64,000 nucleotides of DNA from Pseudomonas frederiksbergensis. Its GTDB lineage: Bacteria > Pseudomonadota > Gammaproteobacteria > Pseudomonadales > Pseudomonadaceae. Location: positions 1,835,501 through 1,899,500 of the forward strand of contig NZ_FNTF01000002.1 of NCBI RefSeq assembly GCF_900105495.1, in the 5' to 3' direction. The notes under the pieces are model-generated. The model worked only from the letters and a program-made list of their open reading frames with translations. It was not told where the DNA came from and searched no databases. The position numbers were made by a program, and so were the translations under genes. This document shows, piece after piece, positions 26,812 through 35,710 of this stretch (position 1 is the stretch's first letter; each line of letters begins with the position of its first letter).

Positions 26812-28991
26812 GATTTAGCCTCCTGACTCAAGCCAATGCGGGCACGCTTCAGCAGCGCGGAGTTGGCGATTACCGATAGGGAGCTGAGTGCCATTGCGGC
26901 GGCAGCGATGATGGGATTAAGCAGTCCAAAGGCCGCGATTGGAATGCCGATACTGTTGTAGATGAATGCCCAGAACAGGTTTTGTTTGATCTTGACCATG
27001 GTTGCGCGCGACAGCTTGATCGCGTTGACCACGTCGCGTACATCGTTCTTGAGCAAGATGATGCCGCCGGTTTCCTTCGCTACATCGGAACCCGAGCCAA
27101 TGGCGATGCCAATGTCAGCGGTGGCCAGTGCCGGTGCATCGTTGACACCATCACCAACCATGGCCACGACCTGCCCTTCGCTTTGCAATTGACGGATCAC
27201 TGCGACCTTGTCGTCCGGCAAGACCTCGGCAATCACTCGCTCAATGCCAACCTGTCGCGCGACCGCTTCGGCAGTACGGTGGTTGTCACCGCTCAGAAGC
27301 ACGACCTTGATGCCGCTTGCCTGCAATGCCGCAACGGCTTCAGCCGCTTCGGGTTTAATGGTGTCGGCCACCGCAATCACCCCAACCAAACGGTCGTCGA
27401 CACCGACCAGCATGGCGGTCTTGCCATCGGCTTCCAGGCGGATGAGGTGCTCCTCGGCCGCCTCGGTTGCAATGCCTTGGCGGGCGAATAAACGCCGATT
27501 GCCCAGCCAGATTTTGCGACTGTCGATACTGCCTTCGATGCCGTGACCGGCGATGCCATTGATGCCGGTCGCTTTCGGCAGGCTGATGTCGCGATGCCGG
27601 GCGGCGCGCACTATCGCAGCTCCCAGCGGATGTTCTGAACCGGACTCCACGGCGGCAGCGAGCTTCAAGACCTCGTTTTCCGACGCTGTGCCGAACGAAA
27701 TCACGTCGGTTACATTGGGTTCGCCTCGGGTAATGGTGCCGGTTTTGTCGAACACCACCGTACTCAGTTTTTCTGCCCGCTCCAGTACTTCGCCGCCCCG
27801 GATAAGGATGCCGTTATCAGCCCCCTTGCCAACACCGACCATTAACGCGGCGGGCGTCGCCACGCCGAGTGCGCAGGGACAGGAAATGATCAGAACCGCG
27901 ATAAAGGCCAACAGCCCCTGCGGGAAATTCCCCGCAAGAGACCAGCCGACCAGCGCCAACAGCGCGACGGCCACCACCGCAGGCACAAAATAGCCAGTGA
28001 CCTGATCGGCCAAGCGCTGGATCTGCGCGGTGCTGCTCTGTGCCTCCTCGACCATCCTGATGATCTGCGCCAGTGCGGTATCGGCACCGATCCTGCTCGC
28101 CTTGAAAGTGAGCACACCACTGCCATTGAGCGTACCTCCGATCACCGGACTGCCCGGGTGTTTGTCGACCGGCATCGACTCGCCGGTCAGCATGGACTCA
28201 TCTACCGTTGACTGACCGTCACTGACATCGCCATCGGTAGGGATTTTTTCGCCTGGCTTGACTATCAGGAACTCGCCGGCCATGACGCTTTCAGCGGGCA
28301 AGTCGACTTCTTGCCCGTCACGAATCACATGCGCGATCGCCGGTTTGAGATCGAGTAAGCGCCGTACTGCGGCCGAGGACTTTTTCTTGATGATCTCCTC
28401 CATGTACCTACCCAGCAGTACGAAGGCGATGATGACCGCCGACACTTCGAAATAGACGTCGCGCTCGGCCACCTTCACCGGCAGGACGTCGGGGAAGAAC
28501 AGCACCGCGACACTGTAGAAATAGGCGACCGATGTGCCGAGGGCGATCAGGAAATCCATGTTGATGTTACGGGTGCGAATGGCGTTCCACGCCCCCTTGT
28601 AGAAACTCCAGCCACCGATGAACTGCACCGGAGTGACCAACAGGAAAAGCCATATACCCCAAGTGAACCAAGGGAGCGCAGGGATCGGTACCCAAGTCAG
28701 TAGCGTGGCACCGGCGGCCAGCGCGATGAAGGCGCCCGCACGCAAAAGCGCCAGGGCCAGTACACCGGTGAGGGCGATAGTCACGCGGGTTTTCATCGCC
28801 TTCAGTTCTCTTTCTGGCGACTCGAAGGTGCGCAGGCAGGTATCGCTGCAAAAGTAATAGCTGCGCCCACCACGTTCCCGTGACAACGCTGTGGTCTTAT
28901 CGACCATCATTCCGCAGATCGGATCTTTCGCCATGTTCCCTGATGCAAACGCCGGCTGGTGCTGGCTATGCTGCATGTGTGATTCGTTCAT
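26808..28991 (-). CDS. copA: Copper/silver-translocating P1B-type ATPase with YHS domain
   Basis: 727 aa from the ATG at 28991 ([10 protein letters not shown]), with AGGAG 6 nt upstream; a further 21 upstream codons would overlap DUF5676 and lack a Shine-Dalgarno. Instead of classical HMA domains the N-terminus has a His/Met-rich leader and a YHS domain ([26 protein letters not shown]; Cys26, 48, 52). It then carries the actuator TGES (269-272), the transmembrane metal site CPC (371-373), the phosphorylated Asp415 in DKTGT, and [10 protein letters not shown] near the C-terminus. It should export Cu(I) or Ag(I) from the cytoplasm. It is flanked by overlapping small membrane-protein genes. Confidence 0.93.
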   Translation of the reverse strand: MNESHMQHSQHQPAFASGNMAKDPICGMMVDKTTALSRERGGRSYYFCSDTCLRTFESPERELKAMKTRVTIALTGVLALALLRAGAFIALAAGATLLTWVPIPALPWFTWGIWLFLLVTPVQFIGGWSFYKGAWNAIRTRNINMDFLIALGTSVAYFYSVAVLFFPDVLPVKVAERDVYFEVSAVIIAFVLLGRYMEEIIKKKSSAAVRRLLDLKPAIAHVIRDGQEVDLPAESVMAGEFLIVKPGEKIPTDGDVSDGQSTVDESMLTGESMPVDKHPGSPVIGGTLNGSGVLTFKASRIGADTALAQIIRMVEEAQSSTAQIQRLADQVTGYFVPAVVAVALLALVGWSLAGNFPQGLLAFIAVLIISCPCALGVATPAALMVGVGKGADNGILIRGGEVLERAEKLSTVVFDKTGTITRGEPNVTDVISFGTASENEVLKLAAAVESGSEHPLGAAIVRAARHRDISLPKATGINGIAGHGIEGSIDSRKIWLGNRRLFARQGIATEAAEEHLIRLEADGKTAMLVGVDDRLVGVIAVADTIKPEAAEAVAALQASGIKVVLLSGDNHRTAEAVARQVGIERVIAEVLPDDKVAVIRQLQSEGQVVAMVGDGVNDAPALATADIGIAIGSGSDVAKETGGIILLKNDVRDVVNAIKLSRATMVKIKQNLFWAFIYNSIGIPIAAFGLLNPIIAAAAMALSSLSVIANSALLKRARIGLSQEAKS

Positions 28992-29016
28992 CACTGTCTC
29001 CTGCCTGAAGCGGCTA

Positions 29017-29286
29017 TCAAGACTTGCCACAGAGCTTGCCGGACAGCCAGGCAAACAAGGTGCCGACTATCGCGCCCCATACGGTCAAGACCAGCAGTGG
29101 CCCGACGAAAGCCGTTAACCCGTAGTCTTGCGGGGCTTGAAGACGACCAAAGTCGAGTCCATGGAACAAGGCGTTGAGAAAAGCGATACCTTGCGCCGGC
29201 CATAGCGCATAGAGCAGCGCACAGACCGTGTAGGAAATGGCCATGGTCAGGGCCAGAGCAATGCCGGTTTTCCAGGGAGCGTTCAT
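29017..29286 (-). CDS. DUF5676-like small membrane protein
   Basis: 89 aa with two membrane helices ([21 protein letters not shown] and [22 protein letters not shown]). It resembles the DUF5676 family of small membrane proteins found with metal-efflux ATPases. Its start overlaps the methyltransferase stop by 4 nt and its stop is 25 nt from the ATPase start, so it is the middle gene of a three- to four-gene operon. Function unknown. Confidence 0.7.
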   Translation of the reverse strand: MNAPWKTGIALALTMAISYTVCALLYALWPAQGIAFLNALFHGLDFGRLQAPQDYGLTAFVGPLLVLTVWGAIVGTLFAWLSGKLCGKS

Positions 29287-29969
29287 GATTGTTTTCCTGA
29301 ACTGGGAGGCGCGTCAGTAGGGATGTCGGGACTGCGGGGGGTTGACCAGGGCAGGAACGCCGGCGTCTGTTCGCAGTAAGTGCGGTAGGCATCGCCGAAG
29401 TGCGCAAGCATCTCCCGTTCTTCCCGCTTCGCGAGCTTGGCGTAGACGAGCAGGAGGATTGGAAACATCACCAGGGTGATCAATGTCGGCCACTGCAATA
29501 GAAAGCCGAACATGATCAGCACGAAGCCAACGTACTGCGGGTGACGGATCCGCGCATAGGGCCCCTCGAGCGCGAGTTGCCCACTACCTTGGGCCTTGTA
29601 GAGCACGCGCCACGCGGCCGCCAATAACCAGAAGCCGCCAGCGACCAGCAGGTTGCTGATAATGTGAAATGGTCCCCAGTGCGGATTGACCTTCCAGCCC
29701 AGAACGGTTTCGAGCAAATGCCCTGCATCGTGCGAGAGGAAGTCGATACCGGGGAAGTTGCGAGTGAGCCAGGGCATCAACAGGTAGATCGTCAGCGGGA
29801 AACCGTACATCTCGGTAAACAGAGCCACCAGGAACGCCGAGAACATGCCGAAGGAGCGCCAATCGCGACTCGTCTTCGGCCGGACGAAGCTGAAGGCGAA
29901 CAAGATAAACACCAGTGAGTTGATGATGACCAGCGACCAGAGACCGTAGGCCGATTCGGTATGGTTCAT
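29283..29969 (-). CDS. Isoprenylcysteine methyltransferase-like integral membrane protein
   Basis: 228 aa from the ATG at 29969, with GAGGAG 8 nt upstream; the open frame continues 28 codons further but without a Shine-Dalgarno. There are five to six membrane helices. The family signature is the C-terminal block [20 protein letters not shown], then [21 protein letters not shown], which binds S-adenosylmethionine in ICMT/PEMT-type enzymes. Homologues of this type often accompany heavy-metal ATPases. The methyl acceptor is unknown. It is the first gene of the ATPase operon. Confidence 0.82.
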   Translation of the reverse strand: MNHTESAYGLWSLVIINSLVFILFAFSFVRPKTSRDWRSFGMFSAFLVALFTEMYGFPLTIYLLMPWLTRNFPGIDFLSHDAGHLLETVLGWKVNPHWGPFHIISNLLVAGGFWLLAAAWRVLYKAQGSGQLALEGPYARIRHPQYVGFVLIMFGFLLQWPTLITLVMFPILLLVYAKLAKREEREMLAHFGDAYRTYCEQTPAFLPWSTPRSPDIPTDAPPSSGKQS

Positions 29970-30147
29970 GGTAGGTACTCCTCTTTGCCGCGTGTGTTTG
30001 CTGTTCGCCTTTTGCTGATGGTCGCCGTGGTCGTGGGGCATAAACAGGTGCACAAGTGGGCAGGCTCAACACACATCAGACGGGTGCGATCTGCGTTAAC
30101 CCAGCCAGCACCAGCCCCATGTGATGTGCCGCAGCGCTACTGCACAT

Positions 30148-30555
30148 TTACTTTTTTATTGGCATTTCCATCATCGACGACTGCTGCTCCATCATCTGCA
30201 TCATCATGCCCATCATTCCTTTGCCTGCGCCGTCCTTAGCTCCAGACATGCCCATACAACCCATTGCACTCTGCTCCTTGCCCATCATGGCCATGCTGTC
30301 CTTCATCACTTTCATGCCTTCTTGCATGGCGGCTTGGCGTTCAACAGGCGTTTTAGCCGATGCCGCTTTGTCATGTGCTGCCTGCATTTTCTGCATTTGC
30401 TCGGTCATGGCTTTTGTCATGTCCGTCGATGCGGAGGCTGTGTTCTCGGCTGAGTCAACGGGTGCATCGGCTGGATGATGCGCATCCTCGGCAGAGGCAA
30501 TGAGTGCGCTGCTAGCCAAGATGGCAGCTAGAACGAATTTAGAATGCATTTGCAT
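30148..30555 (-). CDS. Exported Met-rich protein of the copper cluster
   Basis: 135 aa from the ATG at 30555, with AGGAG 6 nt upstream. It has a signal peptide (KFVLAAILASSALIASA, cleavage near residue 22). A helical charged middle (MTKAMTEQMQKMQAAHDKA) is followed by a methionine-rich tail (GKGMMGMMMQMMEQQSSMM) typical of Cu(I)/Ag(I)-binding periplasmic proteins. No named family recognised; a periplasmic copper buffer or chaperone is inferred from composition and neighbours. Confidence 0.72.
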   Translation of the reverse strand: MQMHSKFVLAAILASSALIASAEDAHHPADAPVDSAENTASASTDMTKAMTEQMQKMQAAHDKAASAKTPVERQAAMQEGMKVMKDSMAMMGKEQSAMGCMGMSGAKDGAGKGMMGMMMQMMEQQSSMMEMPIKK

Positions 30556-30661
30556 GGTGAACTCCTGAGATTGTGGGAGGTAAGCAGGAATAACCGAGCC
30601 GCAAAAAAGCGACGCAGCAGGACAGAGCAATCAGTGCTCTGTCACTCTGAGGCAGGGGGGG

Positions 30662-31060
30662 TTAATCGTTGAAACGGACGAAAGTCAGGCGGGCTGGGAC
30701 TTTCGGTGGGGCGGGGCGCTTCAGCACAAGAGTGGCGAAGGAGGTTTTTTTCTCAGGGGCAAGCACCCACATTACTACTGCAGCAGTTAACAGTAAAAGA
30801 ACGGCCCACTGGATAGGATCCAACGCAGGAATCTGCGCTGCAGGTTTTATCGCCGTGGCAGTGTCCTCACAGTTTTGAAGGCAACCACTGGTGTGGAGAG
30901 CATGACCATCCACTACATGCTGCTCGGCATGGTGTGGCGCGGCTATATTGTGATTCGGTTGCACCAGACAACCCTGGATTGCCATCACGGCCACAGCTAG
31001 CACCCATCCCACAAGGATGAGGTGTAATAGGCTTTGGCGGTGACGGCGGAACCAGTACAT
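30662..31060 (-). CDS. Putative copper-cluster membrane protein with Cys/His periplasmic loop
   Basis: 132 aa from the ATG at 31060, with GAGG 10 nt upstream; a GTG three codons earlier is also possible. N-terminal helix LLHLILVGWVLAVAVMAIQ, then an extracytoplasmic loop with many His and three Cys (HHAEQHVVDGHALHTSGCLQ, NCED). A second helix follows (IQWAVLLLLTAAVVMWVLA). The layout resembles small proteins found near copper-resistance genes, but I cannot name a family. It is the gene nearest to the degraded integrase. Confidence 0.65.
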   Translation of the reverse strand: MYWFRRHRQSLLHLILVGWVLAVAVMAIQGCLVQPNHNIAAPHHAEQHVVDGHALHTSGCLQNCEDTATAIKPAAQIPALDPIQWAVLLLLTAAVVMWVLAPEKKTSFATLVLKRPAPPKVPARLTFVRFND

Positions 31061-31079
31061 GAAGTACACCCTCGACTTA

Positions 31080-32101
31080 TTACGTCGTATTGATTTTCAG
31101 TCTAGCTAGCAAAGCCAAGGAGAGGTTGATCAAAATCAAACTAATGGATGGTTCGATGTTGAGGTCAAGGCTCGCCTTGAATCGGTGGTGAACGGAGACT
31201 TCATGCTCAGCAGCCTCGATCAGTTCCGGATCCCAGCCATGCTCATTCAGGATGGTGCTGGCCATGGAGCGCATGCCGTGGCTGACCAAGCGGTCTTGGA
31301 AACCCATACGTTTCAACGCCATGTTGGCAGTCTGGCTATTGGCGTGGGTACGTGGATTTCTGTCCGACGGAAACACGTACTCCCTGTGGCCGCTGTGGGA
31401 CTTGTGTGCCTCCAGCAGCGCGAGTGCCTGTTCAGACAATGGGATGTTATGCGGGCGACGTTTTTTCATGCGCTCCGGGGGGGATGGTCCAGATCCGTCT
31501 GTCGAAGTCGATGTCTACCCATCGGGTGGTTACCGCTTCGGCAGGACGGGTCATGGTGTGCAACTGCCATTCGAACAGGCAGCGGGTCGTTCTTTTGATT
31601 GTGGCGTTGGCAATTTCAGCATGAGCTCCGGAAGCTCATCAGGTGATAGCGATAGATCCCAAGGTGCAACGCAACATTCAGAACGAAGCCAAGCGAGCGG
31701 AGACAGAACACACATTCGAGAACGTTGCTGCCGCTTGGTTTGAGCTGAAGAAGGACTCCGTCACCCCCAGCGTACGCCGAGGACATTTGGCGGTCGCTCA
31801 CACTGCATGTATTCCGGACCTGAAAACAACGCCGCTTTCGAAAATTTCCTTGTGCAAGTAGCTCACGTGCCTCAACGACTTTCTTTCGAGCGTTCGCCAA
31901 CGAGAGCTCTGGATAAGTGCCCAGTCCCATGTTGATACGGTTCTTGGTTATCGGATCGCGGTAGTTGAAGTTCCACAGCATTGAGCCGTTGCTCCTGACC
32001 CGGAGGCGCAGGCCGTCACCATCGCTGAGGACGTAATCGTTGGCTTTAGCTTTGACTGCCTTGAACTGGCGGTCGGAAAGGCGGAGGGCTGGAGCAGGCA
32101 T
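31080..32101 (-). pseudogene. Degenerate P4-type integrase with inverted middle and frameshifts
   Basis: The N-terminal ~80 codons (ALRLSDRQFKAVKAKAND onward, ATG at 32101) and the C-terminal catalytic part (SHGMRSMASTILNEHGWDPE) are on the minus strand and match the intact integrase at 47268-48524. Between them, about 31641-31851 encodes the expected central part (AETEHTFENVAAAWFELKKD) on the plus strand: it has been inverted, and roughly 75 codons next to it are deleted. There are also a one-base loss near 31615 and a C7 tract (expected C6) near 31480 that break the frame. Homology stops at ELIEAA near 31206, so the Tyr nucleophile is lost. It cannot make an active recombinase. Confidence 0.88.
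31641..31851 (+). other. Inverted internal segment of the degenerate integrase
   Basis: Read on the plus strand this segment gives IDPKVQRNIQNEAKRA, the TEHTFENVAAAWFELKK block and DLKTTPLSKI, which align with residues ~86-150 of the intact minus-strand integrase. It therefore lies backwards within its own gene. No obvious long inverted repeats flank the two breakpoints. Confidence 0.8.
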
Positions 32102-32219
32102 GAGAGCTACCTCTGACACCGTTTTGGTATCCCCCAAAAAGCACCGGATGCCTTGGAAAATCATTGGGAATACCAAACCGCCTGGAACTCAGAAACTCTC
32201 CAAAGCTCCCATAAGCGCT

Positions 32220-32310
32220 GAAAGCCCCGTATTTACTGGATTTCAGGCACAAAAAAAGACGTCCGTGGACGTCTTTAGATGTTGAAGTGGTGGGCCGGGG
32301 TAATTTGAAT
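32220..32310. repeat. Left copy of the island direct repeat (att site with ssrA 3'-end remnant)
   Basis: From 32220 a ~74-bp stretch matches 48643-48716 with two mismatches, and then continues into TGGTGG-GCCGGGG and ATTTGAA, a decayed copy of the tmRNA 3' end (one base lost, several changed). It contains the same hairpin terminator. It marks the left end of the ~16.4-kb island whose right end is at the functional ssrA. It is also the right end of whatever lies to its left. Confidence 0.85.
32251..32276 (-). terminator. Duplicated copy of the ssrA terminator
   Basis: A 10-bp perfect stem (32255-32264 with 32267-32276, 2-nt loop) is followed on the minus strand by a run of seven T. It is identical to the element at 48674-48699 that follows ssrA. 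Confidence 0.85.
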
Positions 32311-32359
32311 CCGTCGCGTAAAATATTGATTTATAAGATCAATATAGTTCCAAATTTTT

Positions 32360-32383
32360 AATTGGAATACCAATTGGAATACT
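32360..32383 (+). promoter_or_regulatory. Tandem 12-bp boxes, probable integrase arm-type sites (left end)
   Basis: Two adjacent 12-mers, AATTGGAATACC and AATTGGAATACT, lie about 50 bp inside the left att copy. Shifted by four bases they read GGAATACCAATT, almost the same as the tandem GGGATACCAACT boxes at 48578-48601 near the other island end. Matching repeats at both ends of an element are what tyrosine-integrase arm sites look like. Confidence 0.6.
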
Positions 32384-32445
32384 GCACTCCACTTGCCCAC
32401 ACGTTTGCATTCGATCTGACCAGCACGCTTCGTGACCATGAGCCA

Positions 32446-32658
32446 TCAAATCCTTTTGCCGGCTGATGTGATTAGCGATGTCGGTAAAGAACCCCTTACC
32501 TCAGCAACGAAGCTGTCTCTCAGCGCCTTGATGATCTCCGACACCCGCGTCTTCTCCGAATCATGGGTCTTACCTCTGACTACAGCGGTGGCTGGGTCGA
32601 GGCTATAGTCGCCGTCTGCGTGCTTGTGCAGCCGGTAGACTCCCCCAGTTTTTTCGCT
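32446..32658 (-). pseudogene. Remnant resembling an HsdR C-terminus, in frame after hsdR stop
   Basis: Immediately after the hsdR TAA the same minus-strand frame stays open for 66 codons (SEKTGGVYRLHKHADGDY, then VRGKTHDSEKTRVSEIIKAL). The SEIIKALRDSF segment resembles the conserved LSEII-LNERFGT region of other type I restriction subunits. It has no start of its own. It may be debris of an older hsdR, or the lost tail of the present one if the TAA is recent. Confidence 0.4.
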
Positions 32659-35600
32659 TTATGCGCTGGCCTGATTGTCCAAGTTCTTTTTGAGCACCTG
32701 CTCGATGTTCTGGCTCCATGCCGCTTTGAACGCCGGATCAGAGGCAAACAGCTTATAGAGCTCCAGCTCGTCCTTTCGCCTTTTCAGCATCACGTCCTGG
32801 AGCATCTTTTCCAATGCGAGGCCGCGATTGTAAGGGTCAGCATTGTCCTCGTACTTGGCTGTGTAGTCCGGGTGTGCGCGGATGCTGTTGACGATGTTGA
32901 CGAACTTGACACGTTGCTCCTCAGGCGTCGCGCTCCAGCCATGAAACCACCGCTCGTTGAAGCTGCGAATGATTTCATCCAGCGGATCAGTTTCCGGATC
33001 GCCGTCGCGGTTGCCGCGTGGGTTCGGGTTTTGCGGCGTCAGTTCCGTGTCGGAATCGTCGAGGCCGATTTCCTGGTTCAGCTTCGTGCGCTCCAAGCCA
33101 TACGATGACAGGTCAACGGCCTCAAGCAGTTCGTCGAGCATATCCTGATTGGGATCTTCGATCATGAGCTTGGGAATCAGAAACTTCAGCAGCCAGAACA
33201 GCTTTTCCCACACCAGCACTTCAAACGGGATGATCGACGCCATCTGACCGTAGATCTTCACGAACTGCTTGGCCTTGATCTTGAAGTCGATCTTCTCGGG
33301 GTCCAGCAACTCCAACTCAGTGTTGAAGCGATTGGCTGCAACATCGATGATCGGGCTGAGGGCCTGGGCATCTTCACCGGCAAAATAACGTGTGACGAAG
33401 TCTTCGACCTCCTGCCACTCGTATACTCCAACTTGGTCCAGTGCGTCCTTCAGCTCGTGCAACACGTTGACGTCGGTCGCCTCGGACAGCGTTGTCACGG
33501 TGTAGAAGGGATCGAAGGCCGTCTTGATGTCATCGACGCTGTTGAAGAAGTCGAGGATGAACAGATCTTCCGTTCGCTTGCCCAACTTTGGGGCCGAACG
33601 GTTCAGGCGAGACAGGGCTTGGACGGCTAGGACGAACTGCAGCTTCTTGTCCACATACATCGCAGCCAGCTTGGGCTGGTCAAACCCGGTCAGATACTTG
33701 TTGGCCACGATCAGCAGCCGATAGTCGTCAGTGTCGAACTTTTCCCGCGTCTCACTTTCAGGAAAGCCGTTCATTTCGGCTTCGGTGTGCTTCAACCCAT
33801 CGACGGTCTTCTCTCCCGAAAAAGCGATCAACGCCTTAAACGGGGTTCCTTGTGCGTCGAGCAGCTTGTTTACAGCCTTGTAATAACGGATTGCGGATTC
33901 GATATTCTGGGTAATGATCATCCCCTTGGCCTTGCCGCGAAGCTTCTTGGCATTCACGACCTGTGGGATGAAATGGTCCAGCATAATCTCGGCCTTGGTG
34001 TTGATCGTGTGCTGGCTGCGTTCGACATAGGCCCGCAGCTTCTTCTGAGCCTTCTGGGTGTCAAAAAGCGGGTTTCCCTCCACGGACTTCTGGATTTCGT
34101 AATAGCTTTTATAGGTCGTGTAGTTAGCCAGCACATTGAGGATGAAACCCTCTTCAATGGCCTGCTTCATGCTGTAAAGATGGAATGGCTTGAAGCTCCT
34201 GTCGGATTGCTGTTCGCCAAACTTCTCAAGCGTGGTCGCCTTAGGCGTTGCGGTAAAGGCCAGATAGGACGCGTTACCGCGCATTTTGCGGGACTGCATC
34301 GCCGCCAGGATTCGGTCTTGCGGATCATCCTCGTCCAGGTCGGTGTCCCCGGCACCCATCGCGCGGTTCATGGTGTCATGGGCCTGGCCGCTTTGACCGC
34401 TGTGCGCCTCGTCGATGATCACGGCGAATCGTTTTTCGCTTAGGTCCGCAATGCCATCAATGATGAAGGGGAACTTCTGAATTGTCGTGATGATGATCTT
34501 CTTGCCGTTCTCCAGCGCGGATTTTAGGTCGGCTGAACGCAGCGCTGGGGCGACGATGTTCTTGACCTCAGAGAAGTCCTTGATGTTGTCGCGCAGCTGC
34601 TTATCGAGCAAGCGCCGGTCCGTCACCACAATAACCGAGTCAAACAAGGGCTGGTCTAGGCCCTTGGCGCCAGGGAGGCCGACGCTATTGGGGTACGCGT
34701 CGATCAGCTGATAGGCCGCCCAGGTGATCGAGTTCGATTTGCCTGATCCCGCCGAATGCTGGATCAGATAGCTGTGGCCGACACCGTTGGTGGACGCGTG
34801 GTCCAGCAAGCGGCGCACCACGTCCAACTGCTGATAGCGCGGGAAGATCAGCGATTTCTTCGCCAGCGGATCGGTGGCTTTGCCCTCCAGCAGAACGAAA
34901 TGCTGGATGATGCCCGCAAGGCTGGCGGGCAGGAACACCTCTTCCCACAGATAGGCGGTCTTGTGGCCGCTGGGGTTCGGCGGGTTGCCCTCGCCATTGT
35001 TGTGGCCCTTGTTGAACGGCAGAAAGAAAGTCGAGGCCCCGGTAAGCTTGGTGGTCATGAACACCTCGTCGGTGTCCACCGCCATATGCACAAGTGCGCG
35101 GCCAAATTGCAGCAGAGGCTGGGTGGCGTCGCGTTTTTCGTGGTACTGCTTCTGGCCATGAAAGCGGGCAGTTTGCCCAGTCCAGGCGTTCTTTAACTCG
35201 ACCGTGACCAAGGGTATGCCGTTCAGGAACAGTACCATGTCGATTTCTTCCAGAGGGTTACTCTGCGAATAGCGGACCTGTCGAGTGATGCTCCAAATAT
35301 TGGCAGCGAAGTTTTCGTGGATGCGGGGGGCAGAGCTGGCCAGCGGAGCGGGGTACATCAGTGAGAAGAACGCGTCATCGACCGATAGACCCTTTTTCAG
35401 CAGATGCAGCAGGCCGTGCCTTTTGATCATCCGATCAAAGCGCTCAAGGATCTTAGCTTGCCAATCTGATGGGTTGCGCGATTGCAGCTTGGCCAGCTCC
35501 TTGCCCTGTGTCGACTCCAAAAACTGCCAGAACATGGCAGTGTCTAGCGCATACTGGGCGTTGAAGTCACCGGGCAGGCCGATGCTATAGGGGCCGCCGC

Positions 35601-35700
35601 CAACCGGCACGGGCTTGCCTGCCAGCTCTTCGGTCGTCCAGCCGGTCAGATATTTCTGAATCGCCTGCTCGAGTGCAACTTCCCTAGTATTGCTGACCAT
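32659..35700 (-). CDS. hsdR: Type I restriction endonuclease, R subunit
   Basis: 1013 aa. The N-terminal nuclease domain carries the PD-ExK residues Asp154, Glu168 and Lys170 (EIDMVLFLNG, VTVELKN). The SF2 translocase domains follow: Walker A HSAGSGKS ending at 322, DEAH at 430-433, SAT-like FTATPK, and the later helicase block around LIVANKYLTGFDQP. The helical C-terminal region ends KKNLDNQASA. With HsdM and HsdS it forms the R2M2S complex that translocates and cuts DNA lacking the host methylation pattern. It begins 11 nt after hsdS and is the last gene of the hsdM-hsdS-hsdR operon. Confidence 0.93.
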   Translation of the reverse strand: MVSNTREVALEQAIQKYLTGWTTEELAGKPVPVGGGPYSIGLPGDFNAQYALDTAMFWQFLESTQGKELAKLQSRNPSDWQAKILERFDRMIKRHGLLHLLKKGLSVDDAFFSLMYPAPLASSAPRIHENFAANIWSITRQVRYSQSNPLEEIDMVLFLNGIPLVTVELKNAWTGQTARFHGQKQYHEKRDATQPLLQFGRALVHMAVDTDEVFMTTKLTGASTFFLPFNKGHNNGEGNPPNPSGHKTAYLWEEVFLPASLAGIIQHFVLLEGKATDPLAKKSLIFPRYQQLDVVRRLLDHASTNGVGHSYLIQHSAGSGKSNSITWAAYQLIDAYPNSVGLPGAKGLDQPLFDSVIVVTDRRLLDKQLRDNIKDFSEVKNIVAPALRSADLKSALENGKKIIITTIQKFPFIIDGIADLSEKRFAVIIDEAHSGQSGQAHDTMNRAMGAGDTDLDEDDPQDRILAAMQSRKMRGNASYLAFTATPKATTLEKFGEQQSDRSFKPFHLYSMKQAIEEGFILNVLANYTTYKSYYEIQKSVEGNPLFDTQKAQKKLRAYVERSQHTINTKAEIMLDHFIPQVVNAKKLRGKAKGMIITQNIESAIRYYKAVNKLLDAQGTPFKALIAFSGEKTVDGLKHTEAEMNGFPESETREKFDTDDYRLLIVANKYLTGFDQPKLAAMYVDKKLQFVLAVQALSRLNRSAPKLGKRTEDLFILDFFNSVDDIKTAFDPFYTVTTLSEATDVNVLHELKDALDQVGVYEWQEVEDFVTRYFAGEDAQALSPIIDVAANRFNTELELLDPEKIDFKIKAKQFVKIYGQMASIIPFEVLVWEKLFWLLKFLIPKLMIEDPNQDMLDELLEAVDLSSYGLERTKLNQEIGLDDSDTELTPQNPNPRGNRDGDPETDPLDEIIRSFNERWFHGWSATPEEQRVKFVNIVNSIRAHPDYTAKYEDNADPYNRGLALEKMLQDVMLKRRKDELELYKLFASDPAFKAAWSQNIEQVLKKNLDNQASA

Positions 35701-35710
35701 ATACTATCCC

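Noticed and set aside
32291..32320. Second tmRNA or a tRNA gene
   Set aside because: Only the last ~25 nt of the ssrA 3' end are present, with a deletion and substitutions; no acceptor-stem partner.
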